Below, one piece after another: positions 1 to 5,007 of a DNA stretch of 7,133 nt. Numbering within the stretch: the first letter of the stretch is position 1; the number at the start of each line of letters is the position of its first letter. This stretch comes from Candidatus Moraniibacteriota bacterium. GTDB lineage: Bacteria; Patescibacteriota; Minisyncoccia; Moranbacterales; UBA2206. The position numbers were made by a program, and so were the translations under genes. The stretch lies in contig DMXN01000008.1 in NCBI GenBank assembly GCA_003482885.1, forward strand, positions 22,505 through 29,637. Direction: 5' to 3'. The notes under the pieces were generated by a model. The model worked only from the letters and a program-made list of their open reading frames with translations. It was not told where the DNA came from and made no database searches.

Positions 1-893
1 GCCGAACGAAAACCGGCTTCATGCATTCCGCCTTCCGAAGTAGCGATATTATTGGCAAAAGAAAAAACATGTTCTTTATAAGAATCTGTGTATTGCATGG
101 CAATCTCCACTAAAGTGTCATCTTGTTCTTTGCGTGCGTAAAACGGCATTTCGTTTTTGATTTCTTTTCCGCGATTTAAAAATTTGATGTAGGAAACCAA
201 ACCGCCGTCAAATAAAAATCCGTAAGCCTGTTCTTTTTCCGCTTCGCGCGTATCGTAAATTTTTACGCTGATTCCTTTGGTTAAATAAGACTGCTGGCGA
301 AGATAAGCCAATATTCTTTCCCAAGAATATTTTATTTCCGGAAAGATTTGAGGATCGGCTTGAAAAATAATCTTAGTTCCATTTTCCATTGATTTGCCGA
401 TAACCATTGGGTCTTTGCTTTTCGGTTTACCTCTTTCAAATTCCATGGCATAAATTTTCCCGTCTCTTTTCACTTCCGCTTTCAAATATGCGGAAAGAGC
501 GTTCACTACGGAAACACCCACTCCGTGCAATCCACCGGAAATTTTATAACCGCTCCCGCCAAATTTTCCTCCGGCATGCAAAACAGTCAATACGGTTTCT
601 AGCGTTGATTTTTTCGTTTGCGGATGTTTTTCTACTGGAATTCCTCGTCCGTCATCGGAAATCTCCACGATATTATTCGGCAAAAGATGCACGGTAATCT
701 TTTCGCAATAACCCGCCATCGCCTCATCGATAGAATTATTAACCACCTCCCAAATCAAATGATGCAAGCCGTCCACCGATGTTCCGCCAATATACATTCC
801 CGGTCTTTTCCTGACCGGATCTAGTCCTTCCAAAACCTGAATCGATTTGGCATTATAATCGCCATTGTCTTTTTTTAGATTTTTATTTGGCAT
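1..893 (-). CDS. gyrB: DNA gyrase subunit B, N-terminal part (partial at window edge)
   Basis: GyrB is the ATPase subunit of DNA gyrase, which introduces negative supercoils into DNA in the cytoplasm together with GyrA. The 297 visible codons cover the GHKL ATPase domain and the start of the transducer domain. Visible motifs are PGMYIG (residues 31-36), the N-box with E49 and N53 to D56 (EVVNNSIDEA), DDGRGIP (80-86), and the ATP-lid/G2 block GGKFGGSGYKISGGLHGVG (108-126). GGKF...YKISGGLHGVG is the GyrB form rather than ParE. EGGMHEAGF sits near 287-295. The start is the ATG at 893; no Shine-Dalgarno is evident. The gene begins 29 bases after the stop of the membrane-protein gene at 923-1291, so the two probably share a transcript from the promoter at 1382-1410. 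The C-terminal half (TOPRIM) lies outside the window. Family certain; no frame defect seen. Confidence 0.96.
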   Translation of the reverse strand, partial: MPNKNLKKDNGDYNAKSIQVLEGLDPVRKRPGMYIGGTSVDGLHHLIWEVVNNSIDEAMAGYCEKITVHLLPNNIVEISDDGRGIPVEKHPQTKKSTLETVLTVLHAGGKFGGSGYKISGGLHGVGVSVVNALSAYLKAEVKRDGKIYAMEFERGKPKSKDPMVIGKSMENGTKIIFQADPQIFPEIKYSWERILAYLRQQSYLTKGISVKIYDTREAEKEQAYGFLFDGGLVSYIKFLNRGKEIKNEMPFYARKEQDDTLVEIAMQYTDSYKEHVFSFANNIATSEGGMHEAGFRS

Positions 894-922
894 AAAATTA
901 AATAAATTTTCAAATTAAAAAC

Positions 923-1291
923 TCATTCTCTGCTTAAAAAATATAACTCTACTAAAAATATTCCTGCCATAACAAGCATTCCATCCCACCATGCCAGCAT
1001 TCGCAAACTCTGGAGAAATAAAAGTCCAGTTGCTAGAATAGCTAATAATATTGATTGTCGAAAACTTAATATAATATTTTCACCCAGCATTTCTTCGCGC
1101 ATATTTTTTCGACGCAACCGCAAAAAAAATAAATTCAAAACTCCGCATAGCGCGAAAAAAAACGCCGCGAAAAAAAACATTTTGGATTGCCAGTTTTTTT
1201 CCGGATCAATTTGCGTGATAATAAAGACTAAGACAAAAAAAGAAAACAAACTGATTATTCTCACCAACCAGAGATAACCTTTTAGCGCCAT
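923..1291 (-). CDS. Small four-helix integral membrane protein of unknown function, upstream of gyrB
   Basis: A 122-residue protein that is almost entirely hydrophobic. Four likely membrane helices are at about 8-28, 38-58, 78-98 and 100-119. A basic loop (LRLRRKNMREEM, about 57-68) lies between helices 2 and 3 and would be cytoplasmic by the positive-inside rule. WWDG at 101-104 sits at the border of helices 3 and 4. There is no signal peptide or soluble domain. I recall similar uncharacterised proteins of about 110-120 residues in Parcubacteria but can name no function. It lies directly upstream of gyrB, same strand, 29 bases apart, probably co-transcribed. The ATG at 1291 has no clear Shine-Dalgarno; a short upstream ORF overlaps this start and could deliver ribosomes to it. 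Confidence 0.75.
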   Translation of the reverse strand: MALKGYLWLVRIISLFSFFVLVFIITQIDPEKNWQSKMFFFAAFFFALCGVLNLFFLRLRRKNMREEMLGENIILSFRQSILLAILATGLLFLQSLRMLAWWDGMLVMAGIFLVELYFLSRE

Positions 1292-1347
1292 AACTTTTTA
1301 ATTTTTATAACCGCGATAATCAAAACAGAGACAAAATAAAGCCCCAT
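1282..1347 (-). CDS. Possible 21-residue leader peptide overlapping the start of the membrane-protein gene
   Basis: ATG at 1347 opens a 21-codon frame (MGLYFVSVLIIAVIKIKKLW plus a final R). It ends with TAA at 1282-1284, 8 bases past the first base of the downstream ATG (1291), in another frame. Upstream of this ATG lies GGATAGG, about six bases away, a better ribosome-binding context than that of the membrane-protein gene itself. It starts about 30 bases inside the predicted transcript. The peptide is hydrophobic with a basic end. It may only serve translational coupling, or be a chance frame; no homologue is known to me. Confidence 0.25.
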   Translation of the reverse strand: MGLYFVSVLIIAVIKIKKLWR

Positions 1348-1381
1348 TTTTGCCTATCCGCCCCTATTTTACCACCTTTGC

Positions 1382-1410
1382 ATTATAGCCCTTTTTGGAA
1401 AATCGCGCAA
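1382..1410 (-). promoter_or_regulatory. Sigma70-type promoter of the membrane protein-gyrB operon
   Basis: On the minus strand a perfect -10 hexamer TATAAT (1387-1382) is preceded by TTGCGC (1410-1405) with a spacer of exactly 17 bases. Transcription would begin near 1375, giving a leader of about 85 bases before the ATG at 1291. It lies just past the hepT stop at 1430, so it is placed to drive the genes to the left independently of the toxin-antitoxin pair. Confidence 0.7.
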
Positions 1411-1429
1411 GAGAAAATTTGACCATTTC

Positions 1430-1847
1430 TTACGCAATTTTTTTCAAGAAATCATCCACATAAACCGCGTATTCTCCAAATTGTCCAATATCTTTTTTAA
1501 TGTCATTGATCATTTTTTCGACATCAACTTTTTCATAATCATGTACCACGATATTTCGCATACCGGCAACCGGAGAAAATTTTTCCACGAACTCCATAGG
1601 AAGAATTTTCGCCTCGCCTAAAATATGAAATGTTTCCGTCGCGTCTTCGGGCGCGCGCAAATTTTCGGTGGAAATAAGATGAGTATTAATGTCAATCACA
1701 GTATCAACAACGAGCTGAAAATCTCTTTCCAGCGTTCTTAATATCGCTAAGAATTTCATTGGCGCTAAACTTTAAAATCGGCTCCAATTCTTTGATATAA
1801 CCTTCTGTTTTATTTATTTTGTTTCGAACCAGTTGCTTATTTGGCAT
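1430..1847 (-). pseudogene. hepT: HepT-like HEPN ribonuclease toxin, broken by a one-base frameshift
   Basis: HepT toxins are small HEPN-domain RNases neutralised by MntA-type nucleotidyltransferases that AMPylate a tyrosine beside the active site. The signature RNIVVHDY (R-x4-H-x-Y) is intact and corresponds to R68, H73 and Y75 when counted from the internal ATG at 1759. The natural start is the ATG at 1847, which overlaps the mntA stop region by 11 bases. From there the frame reads MPNKQLVRNKINKTEGYIKE and onward to SANE, a normal HepT first helix. It then runs into a TGA at 1704-1706 after 47 codons. The remainder (FLAILRTLERDFQ onward) is in the next frame. Dropping one A from the AAA at 1754-1756 joins the halves into about 138 residues, the usual family length. 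Possible explanations are a real inactivating mutation, a sequencing error, or reinitiation at the ATG at 1759, which would give 109 residues without the first helix. Confidence 0.85.
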
Positions 1848-2250
1848 ATTGTTTTCGATAATTATTAATAGTGTTGGAATAAATCAATTCTTGCAATTTG
1901 AAAATCGGTTTCGCATCAAAGTATGTCCTCACCGCCCTTGAAAAAAAATCAGCATAAGCTCCGTTTTCCTCAAAAACAACCTGATTGTTTTTTACTATTT
2001 CTTTTAAAAAAAGAGGGCTAACACTTTTTAAATCAACAACCTCAATATCGGAAAATTTTATCAAAACAGACAAATCGCGCGCCAATTTGCTTTTTTGCTT
2101 ATAATTAAATCTTTTCTTTCCAATATACCCAAAATCAAAATCGCTAAGCGGATGAGTTTTTCCGCTTGCTTGCGAACCGAAAAGAAGCAACAGTTTGAGC
2201 TCGTATTTTTCGGCAATTTCTTTGATTTTTTCCCCATCCAACTTTATCAT
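1837..2250 (-). CDS. mntA: MntA-like nucleotidyltransferase antitoxin
   Basis: A 137-residue minimal nucleotidyltransferase. The family signature GS-x10-DxD is complete: G25-S26, ten residues, then D37-F38-D39 (LFGSQASG...SDFDF). A further acidic strand SDIEVVDL (67-74) supplies the third carboxylate. In the known system MntA AMPylates the HepT tyrosine and so silences the RNase. It stands upstream of hepT and overlaps it by 11 bases in the canonical antitoxin-first order, with probable translational coupling because hepT has no Shine-Dalgarno of its own. The ATG at 2250 follows TAGGATGGGGTT. The C-terminal helix (about 97-137) is the usual extension in stand-alone antitoxin members. The reading frame is intact, unlike that of its partner. 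Confidence 0.88.
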   Translation of the reverse strand: MIKLDGEKIKEIAEKYELKLLLLFGSQASGKTHPLSDFDFGYIGKKRFNYKQKSKLARDLSVLIKFSDIEVVDLKSVSPLFLKEIVKNNQVVFEENGAYADFFSRAVRTYFDAKPIFKLQELIYSNTINNYRKQYAK

Positions 2251-2256
2251 AACCCC

Positions 2257-2286
2257 ATCCTACCACAAAAACCAAGAAACAGCCAA
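2257..2286 (-). promoter_or_regulatory. Weak candidate promoter for mntA-hepT, possibly leaderless
   Basis: On the minus strand TTGGCT (2286-2281) and TAGGAT (2262-2257) are 18 bases apart. The -10-like element ends six bases before the mntA ATG, so transcription from it would begin at or very near the start codon. Both hexamers are only partial matches. The alternative is read-through from the reverse transcriptase gene, which ends 61 bases upstream with no visible terminator in between. Confidence 0.25.
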
Positions 2287-2311
2287 TTTTAAAAAGTCGT
2301 GCAAGAAAAAA

Positions 2312-3346
2312 TTAAACACTCTTTACAATTTTATTAATTCCATTTCTAATCCCCCATCCCTCGCAATGTTTCAACACTCCCAAATACGACTGTAAACTTT
2401 GATAGAAATGACTTTCTGAAATCAAATTATTTTTCAAATCCAGTTTTTTGTTTTTAATTTTCTTGAGCATTCTCCTTTTCGTTTTTGTCCGCAAGACTTT
2501 GTGACGAGGAAAATTAACCATTCCCAAAAAATCAACGCCGGAAGAAAATGTTTTGATGAAAACTTTGTCAGGATGAAGTTTTAATTTCAATTCTTCAACT
2601 AAAAATTTATTAATTTCAAGAATGCTATTTTCCAACTGCTTTTTGTTTTCCGAAAGAATAACAAAATCATCGGCGTAGCGGATATAATATTTGGCTTTCA
2701 TTTTGTGTTTTACGAATTGATCGAATTTGTTCATATAAATATTCACGAATAATTGCGAAGTCAAGTTGCCAAGCGGAAGTCCAGTGGAAATTTTGTTTTC
2801 AGTTGAAAAACTTTCTACTATATTTTCCAAGAGCCAAATAATATTTTTGTCCGGAATATATTCTGACAAAATTTTAATCAAAATTTCATGATCAATACTG
2901 GCGAAAAACTTTTTGATATCGCATTTCAAAATCCAGCAAGTTTTTGTGTTGTTTTTGCTTGTTTTATTGGCATATTCTCGAAATTTATTGATGGCTTTGT
3001 GCATGCCTTTATTTTCTCGACAAGAATATGAATCGGCAATGAATGTTTTGTCGAAAAATGGATAAAGTTTTCTGTGAATCGCATGATGCAAAAGCCGATC
3101 TTTGACGCTGGCTTTGTGGATGTCTCTTGGTTTTGGATCATTAATTTTAAAAGCTTGATAACCTCCGTGTTTGTAGGTATGATGAAGAAGATCTTGGTGA
3201 AGAGAAAATATATTGTCTATCAAGCACATGGAAAATTCTTGAACATCTTTTCTTTTTTTCTTTCCTTTCTCGAATTCTTTCCACGCTTCTAATAGATTTT
3301 CTAAACAAATAATATCTTCGACTGTATGAACCAATTGAATTTTCAT
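2312..3346 (-). CDS. Diversity-generating retroelement reverse transcriptase
   Basis: A 344-residue reverse transcriptase of the DGR class. It copies the TR RNA into cDNA with errors at adenines. Motifs in order: KASVKDRLLHHAIHRKLYPF (78-97), FIADSYSCRENKGMHKA (102-118), KCDIKKFFASIDH (141-153, with catalytic D143), GLPLGNLTSQ (189-198), YIRYADDFVIL (221-231, with catalytic D226 and D227), and VDFLGM (271-276). LGNLTSQ, with SQ in place of the SP of group II intron enzymes, is typical of DGR RTs. There is no maturase, HNH or thumb-X extension, and the length is normal for DGR enzymes. I take the ATG at 3346 as start. The frame stays open to an ATG at 3538, but that extension is only the complement of avd and has no RT similarity. 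No Shine-Dalgarno precedes 3346. It lies on the same strand as TR and target, 418 bases past the TR. Visibly more AT-rich than the target gene. Confidence 0.95.
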   Translation of the reverse strand: MKIQLVHTVEDIICLENLLEAWKEFEKGKKKRKDVQEFSMCLIDNIFSLHQDLLHHTYKHGGYQAFKINDPKPRDIHKASVKDRLLHHAIHRKLYPFFDKTFIADSYSCRENKGMHKAINKFREYANKTSKNNTKTCWILKCDIKKFFASIDHEILIKILSEYIPDKNIIWLLENIVESFSTENKISTGLPLGNLTSQLFVNIYMNKFDQFVKHKMKAKYYIRYADDFVILSENKKQLENSILEINKFLVEELKLKLHPDKVFIKTFSSGVDFLGMVNFPRHKVLRTKTKRRMLKKIKNKKLDLKNNLISESHFYQSLQSYLGVLKHCEGWGIRNGINKIVKSV

Positions 3347-3372
3347 AGTTTTAATAATTTTTCTGCTTTTAA

Positions 3373-3762
3373 TACCCCCCCCCCAGCAAACTCCCTGCGG
3401 TAATCGGAAAGGAAAAAGAAGCTTACAAATTTTGGCTGGTTTTACATCGCAATTTTCCCAAAACTGAACGTTATGGAATTGGGCGCAGAATTGATAATTT
3501 GTTTTTAGAAATTTTAGAATTAAGTTTTTCCGCTTCATATCTTCCGCCTGATCCTAAAATTATTCTGTTGGGAAAAACAATTTCTCGTATTGATGTTTTG
3601 AAATTTTTTGTTCAATTGGCGTGGGAAAACAAACTTATTCCTGATGAAAAATATATCGAACTTTCCGCAAAGCTTCAAGAAATCGGACGAGATATTGGAG
3701 CTTGGAAAAAAGGCCTTTTGGAAAAGAAAACTCCCACTAATCAAAGTGAGAGAAATATTTGA
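3373..3762 (+). CDS. avd: Avd-like accessory protein (four-helix bundle) of the DGR, start codon unresolved
   Basis: Avd is a basic four-helix-bundle protein that forms a pentamer, binds the DGR reverse transcriptase and TR RNA, and is required for mutagenic retrohoming. The open frame between the stop at 3370-3372 and the TGA at 3760-3762 encodes PAVIGKEKEAYKFWLVLHRN followed by FPKTERYGIGRRID. Further on come SRIDVLKFFVQLAWENKLI and KLQEIGRDIGAWKKGLL. The pattern FPK-x2-R...G and L-x-EIGR-x2-G-x-W-x-KGL is what I know from bAvd-family proteins. No ATG, GTG or TTG precedes this domain in frame; the first is a TTG at 3499, inside the domain. The ATG at 3326 reaches the domain only if the ten-C run (3375-3384) had 8 or 11 bases. 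The gene lies opposite in orientation to RT, TR and target, and its stop ends one base before the TR. Confidence 0.8.
   Translation, partial: YPPPSKLPAVIGKEKEAYKFWLVLHRNFPKTERYGIGRRIDNLFLEILELSFSASYLPPDPKIILLGKTISRIDVLKFFVQLAWENKLIPDEKYIELSAKLQEIGRDIGAWKKGLLEKKTPTNQSERNI
3375..3384 (+). repeat. Run of ten cytosines at the 5' end of avd
   Basis: Ten consecutive C's in an otherwise AT-rich stretch. The frame from the ATG at 3326 (MNQLNFHSFNNFSAFNT) enters the run and leaves it out of phase with the Avd frame, ending at a TAA at 3401-3403. A length of 8 or 11 would fuse the two. The run is also 29-38 bases upstream of the RT start codon on the other strand. Homopolymers of this size are both slippage hotspots and common assembly-error sites. 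Confidence 0.75.
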
Positions 3763-3763
3763 G

Positions 3764-3884
3764 TTTCGGGAGAGAATCCAGTTGCCCTCGTTCCACTCAT
3801 TCGGATTCGAAACCTGATTCGCATTCACGTTCCAGCCATCGTCGTTCCAATTGAATTTGACAGCACGAAGAACAGACCGCTCTC
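3764..3884 (-). repeat. DGR template repeat (TR)
   Basis: This 121-base segment aligns without gaps to 4223-4343 at a constant offset of 459 bases. The two differ at 19 positions. Each of the 19 is a T on the plus strand here, that is an A on the TR sense strand (32 such adenines, 89 other bases unchanged). The differences are 12 A to G, 5 A to T and 2 A to C. Read in the target frame, the TR encodes AVKFNWNDDGWNVNANQVSN then PNEWNEGNWILSRNS. It is full of AAC/AAT codons, the standard design for maximum diversification. It begins one base past the avd stop and lies on the same strand as the RT. Confidence 0.96.
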
Positions 3885-4124
3885 GCGCAAAAAACCATCC
3901 ACGCCACCATCCTTTGAATACTCTCAGGATTGAACTTTACTTGGGACATAAAAGCCCGCCAGTTTTTTACACCAATTCATATATTTTTTAAAAGAGTATT
4001 TTTCATACTCTTGCGCAAGCCTTAACCGACGCAACACTCACGAAAAAATTCTGAAACCATGACACAAAAGCCGTAACCGTTGTGTATCACATGACTTCAT
4101 AGAAAGTATATCACAAACTTTTCT
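3885..4124 (-). other. Non-coding stretch upstream of the TR, probable 5' part or promoter region of the TR RNA
   Basis: With the terminator and hairpin region after the target gene, this forms a gene-free stretch of about 300 bases between TR and target. No convincing -35/-10 pair was found on the minus strand, although a TR transcript must start here or read in from the target gene. It contains a perfect 8-bp hairpin and an overlapping palindrome (3992-4019), and an imperfect stem at 4099-4107/4117-4126. The TR reading frame stays open upstream as far as a TAA near 3937-3939 (LRVFKGWWRGWFFARERSV), with no ATG, GTG or TTG start. Confidence 0.4.
3992..4019. other. Perfect hairpin overlapping a 10-bp palindrome upstream of the TR
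   Basis: AAGAGTAT (3992-3999) and ATACTCTT (4005-4012) form an 8-bp perfect stem with a five-base loop TTTTC. The 3' arm overlaps the palindrome CTTGCGCAAG (4010-4019). On the minus strand the hairpin is followed by TTTTAAAAAA rather than a clean U-run, so it is a weak terminator at best. It could be an operator or a structural part of the TR RNA. Confidence 0.45.
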
Positions 4125-4125
4125 A

Positions 4126-4175
4126 TAAAAATATGACCCTCTGAAATTTTTCCGAAGAAATTTTCCAAAGGGTCA
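4126..4175 (-). terminator. Probable intrinsic terminator of the DGR target gene
   Basis: TGACCCT (4134-4140) pairs perfectly with AGGGTCA (4169-4175). A second, AT-rich helix inside can extend the stem: GAAATTT (4143-4149) with AAA and TTTC at 4158-4165. On the minus strand the stem is followed by TATTTTTAT. It begins about 14 bases after the target stop codon at 4189-4191. It would separate target mRNA from the TR-RT part unless transcription reads through. Confidence 0.55.
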
Positions 4176-4179
4176 AAGA

Positions 4180-4213
4180 ATCTCAGAGTCAAAGAATCTT
4201 TGAGCTCTGAGAT
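4180..4213. promoter_or_regulatory. VR-adjacent hairpin of the DGR target site
   Basis: ATCTCAGAG (4180-4188) is the exact reverse complement of CTCTGAGAT (4205-4213), giving a 9-bp stem. Inside it CAAAGA (4190-4195) pairs with TCTTTG (4197-4202), separated by a small bulge. It starts 9 bases beyond the 3' end of the VR in coding direction. In characterised DGRs an inverted repeat a few bases past the VR marks the target site and is needed for efficient retrohoming. No such hairpin follows the TR. The arms include the last codons and the TGA of the target gene. Confidence 0.7.
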
Positions 4214-4869
4214 TTTAAGGAATTGCGGGAGAGAATCCAGTAGCCCTCGTCCCACCCACCCGGATCCGAAACCTGATACGCATCCACGCCCCAGCCATCG
4301 TCGTGCCAACCGAAAAAGACAGCACGAAGAACAGACCGCCCCCCCTTCTCGTTGTCGTGGGCGAACGGTTCGTCCTCGGGGAGGCGAACTTTGTCTTCCA
4401 CATATACAATATAAACGCAATTCTTTCTTAATGCCCCGCTCTCCTTGGCGTGGTTTATGTCGGCAATAGTTATCCTTGCCTTAAAATATCCGCCAAGATC
4501 CTCAATGATTGCAGGATCGGTTGAATATCGCAGAAGCAGCTGGGCATGTAAAGTAGCAGCAGCCATCGGCTCCTCCACCCTCCCCAAGAACCAGCTGTCG
4601 AAATTGCTTCCGCGATATTTTGCGAAAATTTTTTCGACAACGAAACTTTCGGTTCTTTCCGGCAATGTGACGATGTTTTCCGATGGACCAAGAAGAGCAG
4701 GTTTTCGTGGAAGTTTTCCGAAAATCTCTAACGCAACCAGAGTGATCATTTCCCTTGGCTGACCATTCCATGCATTCACGATATCGGGGTCAATTCCCCG
4801 AGGAAAATGCATTTGGATTTTTTGCGTTAATTCCAATTCCGCCCTTGTCAATGTATTGTTCATGTTCAT
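4189..4869 (-). CDS. DGR target protein with hypervariable C-terminal domain
   Basis: A 226-residue protein of unrecognised family. Its C-terminal third is the DGR-diversified domain. Residues 178-217 (RSVLRAVFFGWHDDGWGVDA, then YQVSDPGGWDEGYWILSRNS) have fixed W, G, D, V and SRN positions alternating with the 12 variable ones, the layout of C-type-lectin-like DGR binding domains. Residues 1-175 are mixed alpha/beta with no signal peptide, lipobox or membrane segment, so the protein is probably cytoplasmic. I recall similar N-terminal segments (LGGYFKA; FDSWFLGRVEEPMA) in Patescibacteria DGR targets but know no function. The start at 4869 is fixed by GGGAGG ending six bases upstream; M3 is less well placed. 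The last nine codons after the VR read through the hairpin arms. The gene is clearly GC-richer than the RT gene. It probably binds a variable ligand; that is inference. Confidence 0.88.
   Translation of the reverse strand: MNMNNTLTRAELELTQKIQMHFPRGIDPDIVNAWNGQPREMITLVALEIFGKLPRKPALLGPSENIVTLPERTESFVVEKIFAKYRGSNFDSWFLGRVEEPMAAATLHAQLLLRYSTDPAIIEDLGGYFKARITIADINHAKESGALRKNCVYIVYVEDKVRLPEDEPFAHDNEKGGRSVLRAVFFGWHDDGWGVDAYQVSDPGGWDEGYWILSRNSLKSQSSKIL
4223..4343 (-). repeat. DGR variable repeat (VR) in the 3' end of the target gene
   Basis: This is the recipient copy of the TR at 3764-3884, colinear and in the same orientation. The 19 differences alter 12 target residues: G177, F185, G187, H189, G194, D196, Y198, D202, G204, G205, D207 and Y210. 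They replace TR-encoded E, K, nine N and E. One further change is silent (R215). All nine AAY codons between residues 187 and 210 have been changed. At F185 all three A's of AAA became T. The last 16 or so bases at the gene's 3' end are nearly invariant and would be the initiation-of-mutagenic-homology segment. Beyond 4343 the similarity to the TR stops at once. Confidence 0.96.
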
Positions 4870-5007
4870 GACGATCCTCCCTAGAAATAAAGTGTTTACT
4901 GTCGCTCACAATGAGCAAGCTCAACCGCCAATCGGTTTCGCCACAGCGGAAAAAAATCTTGAATAAAAATTTCTTTCCGCCGCGGCGAATTCGCAAATTG
5001 AAATATG

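Noticed and set aside
1397..1420. Similarity of 1403-1420 to 2297-2314 (TCGYGCAAGARAAAATT)
   Set aside because: Could be a shared -35 type element (TTGCRCGA on the minus strand), but the second site lacks a -10 at the right distance; too short to call a repeat.
3347..3538. 64-residue N-terminal extension of the reverse transcriptase to the ATG at 3538
   Set aside because: It is the complement of the conserved Avd coding sequence, is cysteine- and glycine-rich without RT similarity, and runs through the C-tract. The ATG at 3346 starts a normal-length DGR RT.
3535..3828. Minus-strand reading frame through the TR and opposite avd
   Set aside because: It starts inside the TR and continues as the antisense of avd; its only meaningful part is the TR-encoded peptide, which is template rather than protein.
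3896..3905. CATCCACGCC shared between the TR-upstream region and the VR (4281-4290)
   Set aside because: Ten bases with no extended similarity on either side and outside the TR/VR alignment; chance or low-complexity similarity.
4339..4345. Second C-run (seven bases) beside the VR
   Set aside because: It lies in frame in the target gene as glycine codons at the VR boundary, partly created by A to G changes; no frame effect.
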